Below are positions 16,603 to 24,561 of a stretch of 37,489 nt of DNA, one piece after another. A program made the translations under genes and the position numbers. Each line of letters starts with the position of its first letter. Position 1 is the stretch's first letter. Source of the DNA: Colivicinus sp022776215 (GTDB taxonomy: Bacteria > Bacillota_I > Bacilli_A > Erysipelotrichales > Erysipelotrichaceae); contig JALFIR010000074.1 in assembly GCA_022776215.1 (NCBI GenBank), positions 1 to 37,489 on the forward strand, given 5' to 3'. The notes beneath the pieces were generated by a model. That model worked only from the letters and a program-made list of their open reading frames with translations, was not told the origin of the DNA and did not search any database.

Positions 16603-17374
16603 GACAATTTTTTTTGATCTAGATGGAACATTATATTCACATACTCAAAAAAGAGTTCCAAGCACAACACTTTATGCGTTTGAATTATTAAAGAAACAAG
16701 GAATCAAAAGAGTTCTTTGTACTGGTAGACACGTTAGAGAATTAGAACAATTAGGCTTCTTTGAACTTGGCTTAGATTTTGATGGCTATATCTTGTTGAA
16801 TGGTCAAATTATTTTAGATAAAGATTTGAATTATATTGATGGTACTCCTATTGATAAGGAAGAGATGAAGAAGATTGAACGTGTTTTCAATGAGAAGAAA
16901 GTGTCTTTAATATTAGAAACAAGAGAAGAACTTTTCTGTAACTTCTATGATGATTTCTATTTGGAAGGCCTAAGATCTGTTAATACTGATCCTTTCCCAA
17001 TTAAGGAATATCATGGTGAAGAAATTTTCCAAGTAAGTACTTATGTTAAGAAAGAAACTAAAGAATATTTGCGTAAAGAGTTTAGTGGTTGTTTCATGAC
17101 TTCTTGGAATGAATATGGAGCTTTATTTGTGAATAAACAGGGTGGTAAGAGCAAGGGCATTGAAAAATATCTTAAGTCAGTAAATGAAACACCAAAAGAA
17201 ACTATGGCCTTTGGTGATGGTGATAATGACTTGGATATGCTTGAATATTGCGGTGTTGGAGTAGGCATGGGCAATGGGACTAAAAATGTAATTGAACATT
17301 GTGACTACTTAACTGAGACAATTGATAATGATGGACTTTATTTAGCTTTAAAACATCTTGGTGTTGTATGTTAA
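16595..17374 (+). CDS. HAD-superfamily Cof-type phosphatase, paralogue
   Basis: A 259-residue protein with the same four HAD motifs: FFDLDGTLY, VLCTGRHVRE, GGKSKGIEKYL and MAFGDGDNDLDML. It is a tandem copy of the upstream gene, similar throughout but with a diverged cap, so the substrates probably differ. Its start overlaps the end of the first copy by 8 bases. No clear Shine-Dalgarno distinct from the upstream coding sequence is visible. Confidence 0.88.
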   Translation: MIKTIFFDLDGTLYSHTQKRVPSTTLYAFELLKKQGIKRVLCTGRHVRELEQLGFFELGLDFDGYILLNGQIILDKDLNYIDGTPIDKEEMKKIERVFNEKKVSLILETREELFCNFYDDFYLEGLRSVNTDPFPIKEYHGEEIFQVSTYVKKETKEYLRKEFSGCFMTSWNEYGALFVNKQGGKSKGIEKYLKSVNETPKETMAFGDGDNDLDMLEYCGVGVGMGNGTKNVIEHCDYLTETIDNDGLYLALKHLGVVC

Positions 17375-17399
17375 TATAAAAATATACGAGGAGAATAAT

Positions 17400-17684
17400 A
17401 TGAATAATAATATTAAAATTTCTGCTCATGATATGAAAAATATCTTAAATTCTACTGATGAACAATTAAATAAGGCGATTTCTTATGTAAAGGAACATGG
17501 TTTTGAAATTGATGACAACACTAGTATCAAGGCTTTATATGAGAAGCTTAATGAAAAGATTATTAAATTAGCTGATGCTGGTAAGGATGAAGAAGAATTA
17601 GCTGATCTTAATGATATCTTCTATGGCTTAGTTGGTCTTATGATGTCTAACAAGGCTGATGATATGAATTTGCCTAAGGCTTGA
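17400..17684 (+). CDS. Small acidic helical protein, unknown
   Basis: From ATG 17400, which has GAGGAG about 5 bases upstream, this encodes 94 residues. The longer frame from 17358 lacks a ribosome site and overlaps the HAD gene. The protein is acidic and predicted to be all-helical (SAHDMKNILNSTDEQLNKAISYVKEHG, then EKIIKLADAGKDEEELADLND). I recognise no family. It is followed within 35 bases by the fic gene, so it might be a regulator or partner of that gene, but nothing in the sequence proves it. Confidence 0.6.
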   Translation: MNNNIKISAHDMKNILNSTDEQLNKAISYVKEHGFEIDDNTSIKALYEKLNEKIIKLADAGKDEEELADLNDIFYGLVGLMMSNKADDMNLPKA

Positions 17685-17715
17685 TGTAATAAAAAAATGA
17701 TTGGAGGATGAAATA

Positions 17716-18450
17716 ATGAAGTTAAATGCAAAACAGATGCAAAAATTATCAGCAATCAAAAATTCTTTTTATGAAGATTTAAAGATTGAGTTTTTATTTC
17801 ACTCTAATCATTTAGAAGGCAGCACTTTTACTAAAGAGAATCTTGAAAAATTATTATTAGATAAGCAAGTTGAAGGTGTTCATTTTTTAGATGATGTGTA
17901 TGAAACAACCAATTCATTAAAGGTATTTGATATGGTGGTTGAAGACAGTGATAAAGAACTTAGTAAGTTTATGTTATTTGATTGGCATAGAACACTTAAG
18001 AAGAATTCGATTGATGATGAAATAAGTAATACTGGCTGTTGGAAAAAATATGAAAACAGATTAAGAGGTGTTGATATCAAACTTGCTTTGCCTGATGAAG
18101 TCGATAGTTTAATGTTTGATCTTATAATGGATTGGAACGAAAACAATAATCCTACGATTGAAGATATCGCAAAGTTTCATTATAAATTTGAGATGATTCA
18201 CCCTTTTCAAGATGGCAATGGTAGGATTGGAAGATTCCTTATTTTTAAACAATGTCTTGAAAGTAAACTTGATTTAATAGCTATTGATAACATGTATTCT
18301 AAGGAATATAAAGAAGCTTTATATAAGGCTGAAAAAACAGATGATATAAGTGAACTTGTTTGTGTATTCAAGAAATGTCAAGATCGTCTGGATAAAAAAT
18401 TAGGTAGTTATCATGTTTTAATTGAAACTGTAAAAAGTGAGATTCAATGA
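17716..18450 (+). CDS. Fic-domain protein, probable AMP transferase with built-in inhibitory motif
   Basis: A 244-residue Fic protein from ATG 17716 (GGAGG 8 bases upstream). The catalytic motif HPFQDGNGRIGR (about 162-173) is complete, so transfer of AMP or another nucleotide to protein targets is possible. Near the N-terminus, SNHLEGSTF matches the (S/T)xxxE(G/N) inhibitory helix, placing it in the self-inhibited class rather than with a separate antitoxin. It lies 6 bases before a HipA-like kinase, suggesting co-expression of two protein-modifying enzymes. Confidence 0.85.
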   Translation: MKLNAKQMQKLSAIKNSFYEDLKIEFLFHSNHLEGSTFTKENLEKLLLDKQVEGVHFLDDVYETTNSLKVFDMVVEDSDKELSKFMLFDWHRTLKKNSIDDEISNTGCWKKYENRLRGVDIKLALPDEVDSLMFDLIMDWNENNNPTIEDIAKFHYKFEMIHPFQDGNGRIGRFLIFKQCLESKLDLIAIDNMYSKEYKEALYKAEKTDDISELVCVFKKCQDRLDKKLGSYHVLIETVKSEIQ

Positions 18451-18456
18451 ATCAAA

Positions 18457-19593
18457 ATGTATTATCTAAAATTATTCAATAAAACTTTATTAAGATTCGA
18501 TATTGATAAAGAGCTTAATGTTTCTAACATAAAAATATGTAATGATGATATTAAGCTTTTTCCAGAGAATTTAAAAGATGTTAATAGTGAAACAATTAAA
18601 TACTTCATTCTTAATAAGTTAGTTCCTAAGAACAGGGCTAATTTAGAATGTTTTTTAAGTGCAGTCAATATTGAATTGGATGATTATAAGGCTATCTTAG
18701 ATTATTCTAAAGGTTTATCTATAATTGATGCCTATTGGATTACTATGGATGATGGGTTAAGGTATGAGGATTTTAATCTTTTTGATAATAAGATTAATGA
18801 AGAATTATCATTAGCTGTTTTCAATGGTACTAAAACTAAGGTTAATAACACAGTCTTATCACCAGAGTTTACCACCAATGGTGCAATTCCTAAGTGTTGG
18901 ATAAAGAAAGATGATGGCTATTACTTGTATAAGAGTAGCACTGCTTATTTGGGTTTTGCGAATACGGGCAACGAGCCTTATAGTGAATACTACTCATGTC
19001 AATTATTAAAAGAATTAGGTATACCATACATCGATTATGATTTAGAAATGTATCAAGGTGAAATAGTATCGGTATGTAAGATATTCACATCTAAAGATAT
19101 AGCTTATGTGCCAATTCATCTAGTAGCTAATATTGACGATCTTGATAAGGCCTATAATTGGTGCCTAGAACATAATTTAGAAGAAGCCTTTGGCGATATG
19201 ATTCTTTTTGATGCCCTTATCTATAATCATGATAGACACTTAGGTAACTTTGGAATACTCAAAGATAATCATACAGGAGACATCTTAGGTATGGCACCAA
19301 TATTTGATAATGGTGCCGGGTTATTAGCCTATATTTCCTTATCTAAGCTTAAAGATTTAGATACTTTTGAAGATTATTATAAGAATAATAATGATTTTAA
19401 TAAGTCTAATGATTGGATTGATTTTAAAGATCATGTAAGAAAATATTGTGATGATAGACAACTTAATAAGTTAAGGAAACTTGATAACTTTAAATTCACC
19501 AAGCATCCTAGATATAATTTACTAGAAGGAAGATTAGAATATCTTAATATCTTAATTGATTATCGTATTAAGGAATTGATGAGTTTATTTTAG
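18457..19593 (+). CDS. HipA-like protein kinase
   Basis: A 378-residue protein whose C-terminal part carries the HipA-type kinase core: IYNHDRHLGNFGIL (about 255-268) with the catalytic Asp and Asn, and APIFDNGAGLL as the metal-binding DNG element. An upstream segment YLYKSS...EPYSEYYSCQLLKELGI matches the lobe that binds ATP. The N-terminal 100 residues are not recognised. No HipB-like antitoxin is adjacent. The 6-base gap from fic implies an operon. Targets are unknown; HipA relatives phosphorylate aminoacyl-tRNA synthetases or other proteins. Confidence 0.7.
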   Translation: MYYLKLFNKTLLRFDIDKELNVSNIKICNDDIKLFPENLKDVNSETIKYFILNKLVPKNRANLECFLSAVNIELDDYKAILDYSKGLSIIDAYWITMDDGLRYEDFNLFDNKINEELSLAVFNGTKTKVNNTVLSPEFTTNGAIPKCWIKKDDGYYLYKSSTAYLGFANTGNEPYSEYYSCQLLKELGIPYIDYDLEMYQGEIVSVCKIFTSKDIAYVPIHLVANIDDLDKAYNWCLEHNLEEAFGDMILFDALIYNHDRHLGNFGILKDNHTGDILGMAPIFDNGAGLLAYISLSKLKDLDTFEDYYKNNNDFNKSNDWIDFKDHVRKYCDDRQLNKLRKLDNFKFTKHPRYNLLEGRLEYLNILIDYRIKELMSLF

Positions 19594-19645
19594 AAAAGTG
19601 GCAAATTAGGCAAAAATCTAAGGTAGAAATAGAAAGGTTGATGAT

Positions 19646-20263
19646 ATGCGCATATTTTTAGTAGATACAGAAAATGTAGGATGGGCTGGTTTAACAGGAG
19701 CTAGTAAATTAGATAGTAGTGATACTATTTATATTCTTATCGGCAAGGGTGTTAATTCTAGAGCTGTTAAAGGTGATATTGTGGTTGATCTTCTTAAGAG
19801 CAAGGCTCAATATGTCATTGAAGAAACCAAACATGAGGGTAAGAATTATTTAGATTTCCAATTATCTTTGATAATAGGAAGACTTATCGAAAGACATGAA
19901 GACGCCGAATTTATTATCATTTCTAAGGATCAAGGTTATAAGGCAGTGACTGATTATCTAGAGAAGAATAATAGAAAGGGTAGTATTGCCCAAACTATTG
20001 GTGAATATTTAAGTCCAAAACCTAAACCTAAAGCTAAGCCAAAACCACAAAAGAAAGAACTAAGCTTAGAAGATTATCAAAGCGAATTAGCTAAGATTAT
20101 TTCTAATGACTTTCCTGATAAGAAAAAGATGATTGTTAATGTCCAGGCAAATGCAGCTTCTAATAAGAAGACTAAGAAAGAGCTTAAGGATTATTGTCTA
20201 AAGAATCTTGGTGATACAAAACTTACTACTTATTGTAAGATGTGTCAGATTTTTCCATATTAA
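19646..20263 (+). CDS. PIN-like domain protein
   Basis: A 205-residue protein with an N-terminal PIN/NYN-like ribonuclease fold: MRIFLVDTENVG at the start has the first conserved Asp, YLDFQLSLIIGRL the middle acidic position, and FIIISKDQGYKAVTDYL the Ser-Lys-Asp corner. A Lys/Pro linker (PKPKPKAKPKPQKK, about 129-142) joins a basic C-terminal helical domain. AAAGG is placed before the ATG. It lies between the HipA-like and RloA-like genes, so a role in RNA cleavage during defence or stress is plausible but inferred. Confidence 0.65.
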   Translation: MRIFLVDTENVGWAGLTGASKLDSSDTIYILIGKGVNSRAVKGDIVVDLLKSKAQYVIEETKHEGKNYLDFQLSLIIGRLIERHEDAEFIIISKDQGYKAVTDYLEKNNRKGSIAQTIGEYLSPKPKPKAKPKPQKKELSLEDYQSELAKIISNDFPDKKKMIVNVQANAASNKKTKKELKDYCLKNLGDTKLTTYCKMCQIFPY

Positions 20264-20325
20264 GTTAAATTAAGTAAAAATATGTGAAAAAACCGTAAAT
20301 AATACATATATAAATCTAAAATTGA

Positions 20326-20350
20326 TATAATACATCCATAGGAGGATGTA
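20326..20350 (+). promoter_or_regulatory. RloA-like gene promoter with dyad over the start site
   Basis: TATAAT (20326-20331) is followed by a dyad, TACATCC (20331-20337) and GGATGTA (20344-20350), with a T run after it. If transcription starts about 7 bases after the -10 box, the start lies inside the dyad centre. The dyad would then be a DNA operator, not an RNA hairpin. The Shine-Dalgarno GGAGG (20341-20345) overlaps it. Confidence 0.5.
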
Positions 20351-20356
20351 TTTTTC

Positions 20357-21604
20357 ATGTTATTAAGATTTGAAGTTAAAAATTATAGATCTTTTAGAGA
20401 TGAGGCAATACTGGATATGGAAGCAGTAGGCTTAGCTGACCATAAAGATTGTTTATTATGTTTTAGAAATAATGATTATCTTCCCGTTATTTCTATCAAT
20501 GGTAAAAATGGTGGTGGTAAGAGTAATATCATTCGTGCAATGTGGTTGTCTACACAGTTTATTAAGAATGCTCAAAGAACTCAATATGAAAGCGCAGAGA
20601 TTCCAGTCTGCCCTTTTGAATTGAATGATTATTCTAAAGATGAACCAACTTCTTTTGAATATGAATATGAAGATGATGGCGTGTGGTATTGTTATGGGTT
20701 TAGCGCTACAAAGAAAGAGATTTGTGAGGAACACTTATATTGGTCTCCAAAGGGACAAAAAACTTTGGTATTTAAACGTGATTATCAAGAATTTACTTTT
20801 CCGGTAAATAAAGAGAAGAAGATTAAAGAAATGATTAGTAAGACTGTTGGTCCTAACCAATTATTCTTTGCGCTTTCTTGTACGATGAACTATGAACCAT
20901 GTATCAAGGCCATGAAATGGTTTAGAACAAAGCTTTTCTTTTCAAAAGATTATAAAGATTTGGGAGCTAATCTAATGGACTATAGCGAAGATAAGGAAAT
21001 GCTTAAATCAATTACTAATATCGCAAAGATTGCGGACTTGGGTATTAGCGATATGAAGTTTGAGTTTGATAATAAACAAATTGATACTATTGATAATTTG
21101 CCTGATGATGTAGTGAGGATTTTTAAGGAAAACTTAAATGGCAAGGTTCAATATAACGAATTAAAGGCTTCTTCATATCATTACGGTGTTGATTTAAATG
21201 GCCTTAAAAAGGAATATGAGTTAACACTAGATGATGAGTCGGATGGAACACTTAAGTTAATGTCTAGAGCTATCGCTATGGAATCAGCTCTTAAAAATGG
21301 TGGTGTCTTTATAATTGATGAAATAGAAGATAAGCTACACCCAAAACTGGTTGAATATATTATCAATTGTTTCCAACAAAACAATACATCAAAGGCACAA
21401 TTAATATTTACCACTCATAGCATTGATATTATGAATAGAGAACTGCTTAGAAGAGATCAATATTATTTAGTAGATAAAGATAGTTCTACAGGTGTATCGG
21501 AACTATATTCAGTAGCAGACTTTTCGGTTAGAAATGATGAGAAGATTGGCAAGGCTTATTTATTAGGAAAGTATGGTGCTATCCCATACATTAAGGAGGT
21601 TTAA
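20357..21604 (+). CDS. RloA-type AAA ATPase (abortive-infection-like)
   Basis: A 415-residue ABC-like AAA ATPase. FEVKNYRSFRDEAILDMEA opens the protein in the usual way; Walker A INGKNGGGKSNI is at about 47-58. A long middle region precedes the late motifs DDESDGTLKLMSRA (signature-like), VFIIDEIEDKLHPKL (Walker B) and LIFTTHSIDIM (switch His). Such ATPases pair with a TOPRIM nuclease partner in defence modules of the RloA/RloB, PARIS or OLD/Gabija kind. Here the partner rloB follows directly but is broken, so the module is probably inactive. Confidence 0.8.
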   Translation: MLLRFEVKNYRSFRDEAILDMEAVGLADHKDCLLCFRNNDYLPVISINGKNGGGKSNIIRAMWLSTQFIKNAQRTQYESAEIPVCPFELNDYSKDEPTSFEYEYEDDGVWYCYGFSATKKEICEEHLYWSPKGQKTLVFKRDYQEFTFPVNKEKKIKEMISKTVGPNQLFFALSCTMNYEPCIKAMKWFRTKLFFSKDYKDLGANLMDYSEDKEMLKSITNIAKIADLGISDMKFEFDNKQIDTIDNLPDDVVRIFKENLNGKVQYNELKASSYHYGVDLNGLKKEYELTLDDESDGTLKLMSRAIAMESALKNGGVFIIDEIEDKLHPKLVEYIINCFQQNNTSKAQLIFTTHSIDIMNRELLRRDQYYLVDKDSSTGVSELYSVADFSVRNDEKIGKAYLLGKYGAIPYIKEV

Positions 21605-21846
21605 CTACGGCACGACAAACAAAGAAAAGAAATAGAATTCCCTATATTGTAGTATTCTGCGAAGGTGAGAGTGAGCAACAATATTTTAGATTTTTAACAA
21701 AAACCCAACAAGAAACCCCTCACTTCTAAATAAAGTGAAAGTGATGGGATGAATTGTTCAATATATTTATAATATATATTCAGTCGTAGTATAATAAATG
21801 TGCGAAAACAATAAGAGTATTAGATAATAATAATCATTCAGTATTC

Positions 21847-22230
21847 ATGTTACATTATCATCTTGTTATGTGTACAAAGGATTGTAGAAAGGTTATTGAT
21901 GATGATATATCAAATCGACTAAAAGAGATATTCTTAAATATAGCTTTTTCTTACAATATCACTTTAGAAGAATGGAATCATGACTTTGATCACTTATATG
22001 TAATATTTAGAGGTGCTCCAAATACTGAGCTTTCAAAATTCATAAATGCTTATAAATCAGCTAGTAGCCGTCTTATTAAGAAAGAAAGACCGGAAATCAA
22101 GAAATCGCTTTTTAAAGATATGTTCTGGTCTAATAGTTTTTGTCTAATTGGTACCGGTAGTATAAGTGAAGATATAATTAAACAATATATTCAAACACAG
22201 GGTAAGAAAGAAGAAATAAACAATGGCTAA
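21847..22230 (+). pseudogene. tnpA: IS200/IS605 transposase TnpA, degenerate
   Basis: This Y1 transposase should cut and join single-stranded element ends. The C-terminal core is intact: FINAYKSASSRLIKKE, FWSNSFCLIGTG and IKQYIQTQG with the catalytic Tyr. The HUH motif, normally D-H-V-H, reads D-H-L-Y, so one metal-binding His is lost (His codon to TAT). The natural N-terminus (VLDNNNHSVF before MLHYHL) is in frame upstream of 21847 but has no start codon. The likely original ATG (21798) is in another frame and stops after 9 codons, indicating a frameshift. It is very likely inactive. It overlaps tnpB by 8 bases. Confidence 0.75.
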
Positions 22231-23365
22231 TATCGCATACAAGTATAGACTATATCCAAATGTAAAACAGCAAGAATTATTTATAAAAACCTTTGGTTGT
22301 TGTCGTAAAGTATGGAATCTTATGTTAAATGATAAGATTGAAAACTATAAACAAACAAATACTTTTGGTATGTTTACACCAGCTATGTATAAGAAGGATT
22401 ATCCTTATCTTAAAGAAGTAGATAGTCTAGCTTTAGCTAATGTGCAGTTAAACTTACAGGGTGCTTTTAAGAATTGTTTTGATAAGAATAGAAAGACAAA
22501 GAATAAGTTTCCAAAGTTTAAGTCTATAAAATATAGTAGAAAAGCATATACAACCAATAATCAAAAAGGTAGTGTTGCCATTATTGATGACAAATATATA
22601 AAACTTCCAAAAATCGGTAAAGTGAAAGCTGTTATTCATAGACTTCCAGAAGCTGATTGGTTAATCAAATCAGCTACTATATCACAAGCTAGTGATGGGA
22701 CTTTTTATGTTTCTATATTATTTGAATATGAGAAAGACATTATCCAATCAAATAAATTAGATAATGTCATTGGTTTAGATTATGCATCTGATGGCTTATA
22801 TGTTGATAGTAATGGTAATAAAGGAACAAATCATAAGTTCTATAAAGAAAGTCATAAAAAATTGGCTAAAGAACAACGTAAACTATCACGCAAAATAGGT
22901 TCTAAAAAAGGTGAAACAAAATCTAAAAATTATCTAAAACAGCTTAATAAAGTAAATAAGATACATAAACATATTACAAACCAAAGAAATGATAATTTAC
23001 ACAAGATTTCTACTGAGATAGCCAATCAGTACGACGTCGTATGTGTAGAAGATCTAAATATGAAAGCTATGTCTAATAAGGGTTTTGGTAATGGTAAAGC
23101 AACCTTAGATAATGGCTATGGTTTATTTATGAATATGTTAGAGTACAAACTTAAAAATAGAGGTAAATACTTTATCAAAATTGATAAGTGGTATCCTTCA
23201 AGTCAAGTTTGTAGCTGCTGTAACTCGTCACATCCTGAAATGAAAGATCTATCAATAAGAACTATGAAATGTAGTTGTGGTTTTGTCATTGATCGTGATT
23301 ACAATGCAGCAATCAACATTAAAAACGAAGGTCTTAGATTATTAAATTCATCTAAACCTTTATAG
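22223..23365 (+). CDS. tnpB: TnpB RNA-guided endonuclease of IS200/IS605
   Basis: A 380-residue TnpB with all RuvC acids visible: IGLDYAS (about 187-193), VVCVEDLNMKAM with Glu, and the final DRDYNAAINI. The zinc ribbon CSCC...CSCG lies between the second and third. The N-terminal helical region begins YKYRLYPNVKQQELF. TnpB uses an omega RNA made from the 3' end of its own gene and the element's right end to cut DNA at the empty site. It appears intact although TnpA is degenerate, so it could still act as a guided nuclease. Confidence 0.9.
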   Translation: MANIAYKYRLYPNVKQQELFIKTFGCCRKVWNLMLNDKIENYKQTNTFGMFTPAMYKKDYPYLKEVDSLALANVQLNLQGAFKNCFDKNRKTKNKFPKFKSIKYSRKAYTTNNQKGSVAIIDDKYIKLPKIGKVKAVIHRLPEADWLIKSATISQASDGTFYVSILFEYEKDIIQSNKLDNVIGLDYASDGLYVDSNGNKGTNHKFYKESHKKLAKEQRKLSRKIGSKKGETKSKNYLKQLNKVNKIHKHITNQRNDNLHKISTEIANQYDVVCVEDLNMKAMSNKGFGNGKATLDNGYGLFMNMLEYKLKNRGKYFIKIDKWYPSSQVCSCCNSSHPEMKDLSIRTMKCSCGFVIDRDYNAAINIKNEGLRLLNSSKPL

Positions 23366-23510
23366 TAGGACAGGAACTGTCCAAATTTACGCTTGTGGAC
23401 ACCATGTAAGACCAAGCTATACATTTATATGTGTAGTTGGCTGTGGTGGTAGAAGCAAGAAGCTCCCACTTCTATAAGTGGAGAGCGGTTCACAAGATAA
23501 ATTCCATAAT
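23300..23510 (+). ncRNA. Candidate omega RNA (TnpB guide RNA)
   Basis: The region after the tnpB stop contains the hairpin GGACAG-GAA-CTGTCC (23369-23383) and a longer one around AAGCTATACAT / ATGTGTAGTTGG, then the right-end hairpin (23462-23486). This is the place and structure of omega RNAs. The guide would be the flank starting CAAGATAAATTCC, that is, rloB itself. Both ends are estimates. Confidence 0.55.
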
Positions 23511-24096
23511 AGCGCAATCTTAAACATTCATAATAAGACAGGGCTGTTTATGATAGCTGATAAAGCATTTAACGAAAGAGGCGCATACTTTAATGATGTC
23601 TTTGATGTAGATGAAATATGGATTGTTTTTGATACAGAAAAGGAACTACATCCATGTTGGAATGATAATTGGGAGATTGTAAAGAGTTTGAGAAAAAGAT
23701 GCAAATATGCAGATGTGAAATTATTTATGACAAAAGGTTGCATCGAATACTTCTTCTTATTACATTATAAAAAGGCAAGACCTCTAATAGCTACACCTCA
23801 AGACAAAATGAAACTATTAACACAACTAGCATCTAAAGAATATTGTTCTGGCTATAAGAAAGGTGATAAATTCACTACCTGGAAGATTGCGGAAAACTAT
23901 AAGACTGCAATTGAAAATGGAAACTGGTCATTAAAACAAATTTCTAATGAAACAGCAGGCCTTAATAGTGATGAAGTACTTCGTAAATTATATTTTACCG
24001 ACAGTACCTTCACTAACACCCATCAGGCAGTAGAACATTTAATTGAGATTCAAAACAATGTAAGAAGCATCTAACTATAGATGTTTTCTTTTTGAC

Positions 24097-24119
24097 TAAA
24101 AAAAGAGCCCTTAGGCTCT
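24097..24119 (-). terminator. Terminator of the small paralogue pair
   Basis: On the minus strand, AGAGCC-TAAG-GGCTCT is followed by a run of seven T. It overlaps the stop codon of the small gene at 24118. Confidence 0.85.
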
Positions 24120-24279
24120 AATAAGCATCAATCACAAAATGTAATGATGCAGTTTGGTACATCTTGTTCATCTTAGAAATAAAGAAATAGGCAGTAGTAT
24201 AATCGGGGAATGTATCTAAGACCTTACATGCTTGTCCAAACTCATTTTTATGTACTCTAATAACAGTGTAATTCTTCAT
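24118..24279 (-). CDS. 53-residue small protein, paralogue of its neighbour
   Basis: ATG at 24279 gives a 53-residue protein beginning MKNYTVIRVHKNEFGQACKV and ending FVIDAY. It is clearly homologous to the gene just upstream: both share NY/KY-VIRV, GQ-C-V, a central F-Y-A-F pattern and a V-D-Y end. The start overlaps the upstream stop as TAATG, so translation is coupled. A strong terminator follows. I recognise no family; the regular hydrophobic pattern suggests a small alpha/beta fold that could pair with its paralogue. Confidence 0.7.
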   Translation of the reverse strand: MKNYTVIRVHKNEFGQACKVLDTFPDYTTAYFFISKMNKMYQTASLHFVIDAY

Positions 24280-24443
24280 TAATATCTATCAACAACCCAA
24301 TTTAGGTTCTTGTTTCCAAATAAACGGTTTAAATTTGAAGAGAAAACATTTGCCTCATCATAAGTATTAAATGTGATCTCCACTGTACAAGATTGTCCAT
24401 AATCATGATTTCTAGAAACTCTAATAACTGAATACTTGTTCAT
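24279..24443 (-). CDS. 54-residue small protein, first of a tandem pair
   Basis: ATG at 24443 has a strong purine-rich ribosome site (GGAGGAGAAGG) just upstream. A longer frame from 24491 is not supported. The protein begins MNKYSVIRVSRNHDYGQSC and ends LNWVVDRY. It is a paralogue of the next gene (see 24118-24279). A good promoter lies upstream: TTGAAA (24496-24491), 18 bases, TATTAT (24472-24467). Function unknown. Confidence 0.7.
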   Translation of the reverse strand: MNKYSVIRVSRNHDYGQSCTVEITFNTYDEANVFSSNLNRLFGNKNLNWVVDRY

Positions 24444-24466
24444 ACAACCTTCTCCTCCTTGACTAA

Positions 24467-24561
24467 ATAATACAATGACATTTATTTTCATTTCAACATG
24501 ATAACGGTTTCATTACTAATGAAAGTGGTTCCATACGAAAAAATAGGACTAATATAGAGTT
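24467..24561. promoter_or_regulatory. Divergent control region with 17-base palindrome
   Basis: The perfect palindrome TTTCATTACTAATGAAA (24508-24524) lies between the small-protein operon (minus) and the first DUF1275 gene (plus). The minus promoter is TTGAAA / TATTAT. On the plus strand TAATAT (24551-24556) lies 5 bases before ATG 24562, a leaderless-type layout. ATAACGGTTTCAT (24501-24513) recurs as ATACCGGTTTCAT (25218-25230) before the second DUF1275 gene, so one regulator may bind both. Confidence 0.55.

Larger units (their letters stand above)
21697..23492 (+). mobile_element. IS200/IS605-family element (tnpA-tnpB) inserted in rloB
   Basis: The element is about 1.8 kb. Each end has a subterminal hairpin: left CCCCTCACTT (21716-21725) with AAGTGATGGG (21739-21748), 9 of 10 paired; right GCTCCCACTT...AAGTGG (23462-23486). 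Both apical sequences contain CACTT, typical of end recognition by TnpA. No target duplication is seen, as expected for single-strand transposition. The flank on the left is ATTTTTA. Boundaries are placed where the rloB frame is restored and may be off by a few bases. Confidence 0.8.
21607..24074 (+). pseudogene. rloB-like TOPRIM nuclease gene split by an IS200/IS605 insertion
   Basis: The left piece (21607-21696) encodes RQTKKRNRIPYIVVFCEGESEQQYFRFL in parts, with the TOPRIM Glu motif CEGESE. The right piece (23493-24074) continues QDKFHNSAILNIHNK, then LFMIADKAFNERGAYF, the acidic WIVFDTEKE and a helical C-terminus. Joining base 21696 to 23493 gives one frame of about 223 residues, the expected size. 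A good GGAGG lies 6 bases before the first codon, but that codon is ACG, not ATG. The gene therefore appears to carry two lesions. It would have been the nuclease partner of the upstream ATPase. Confidence 0.75.
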
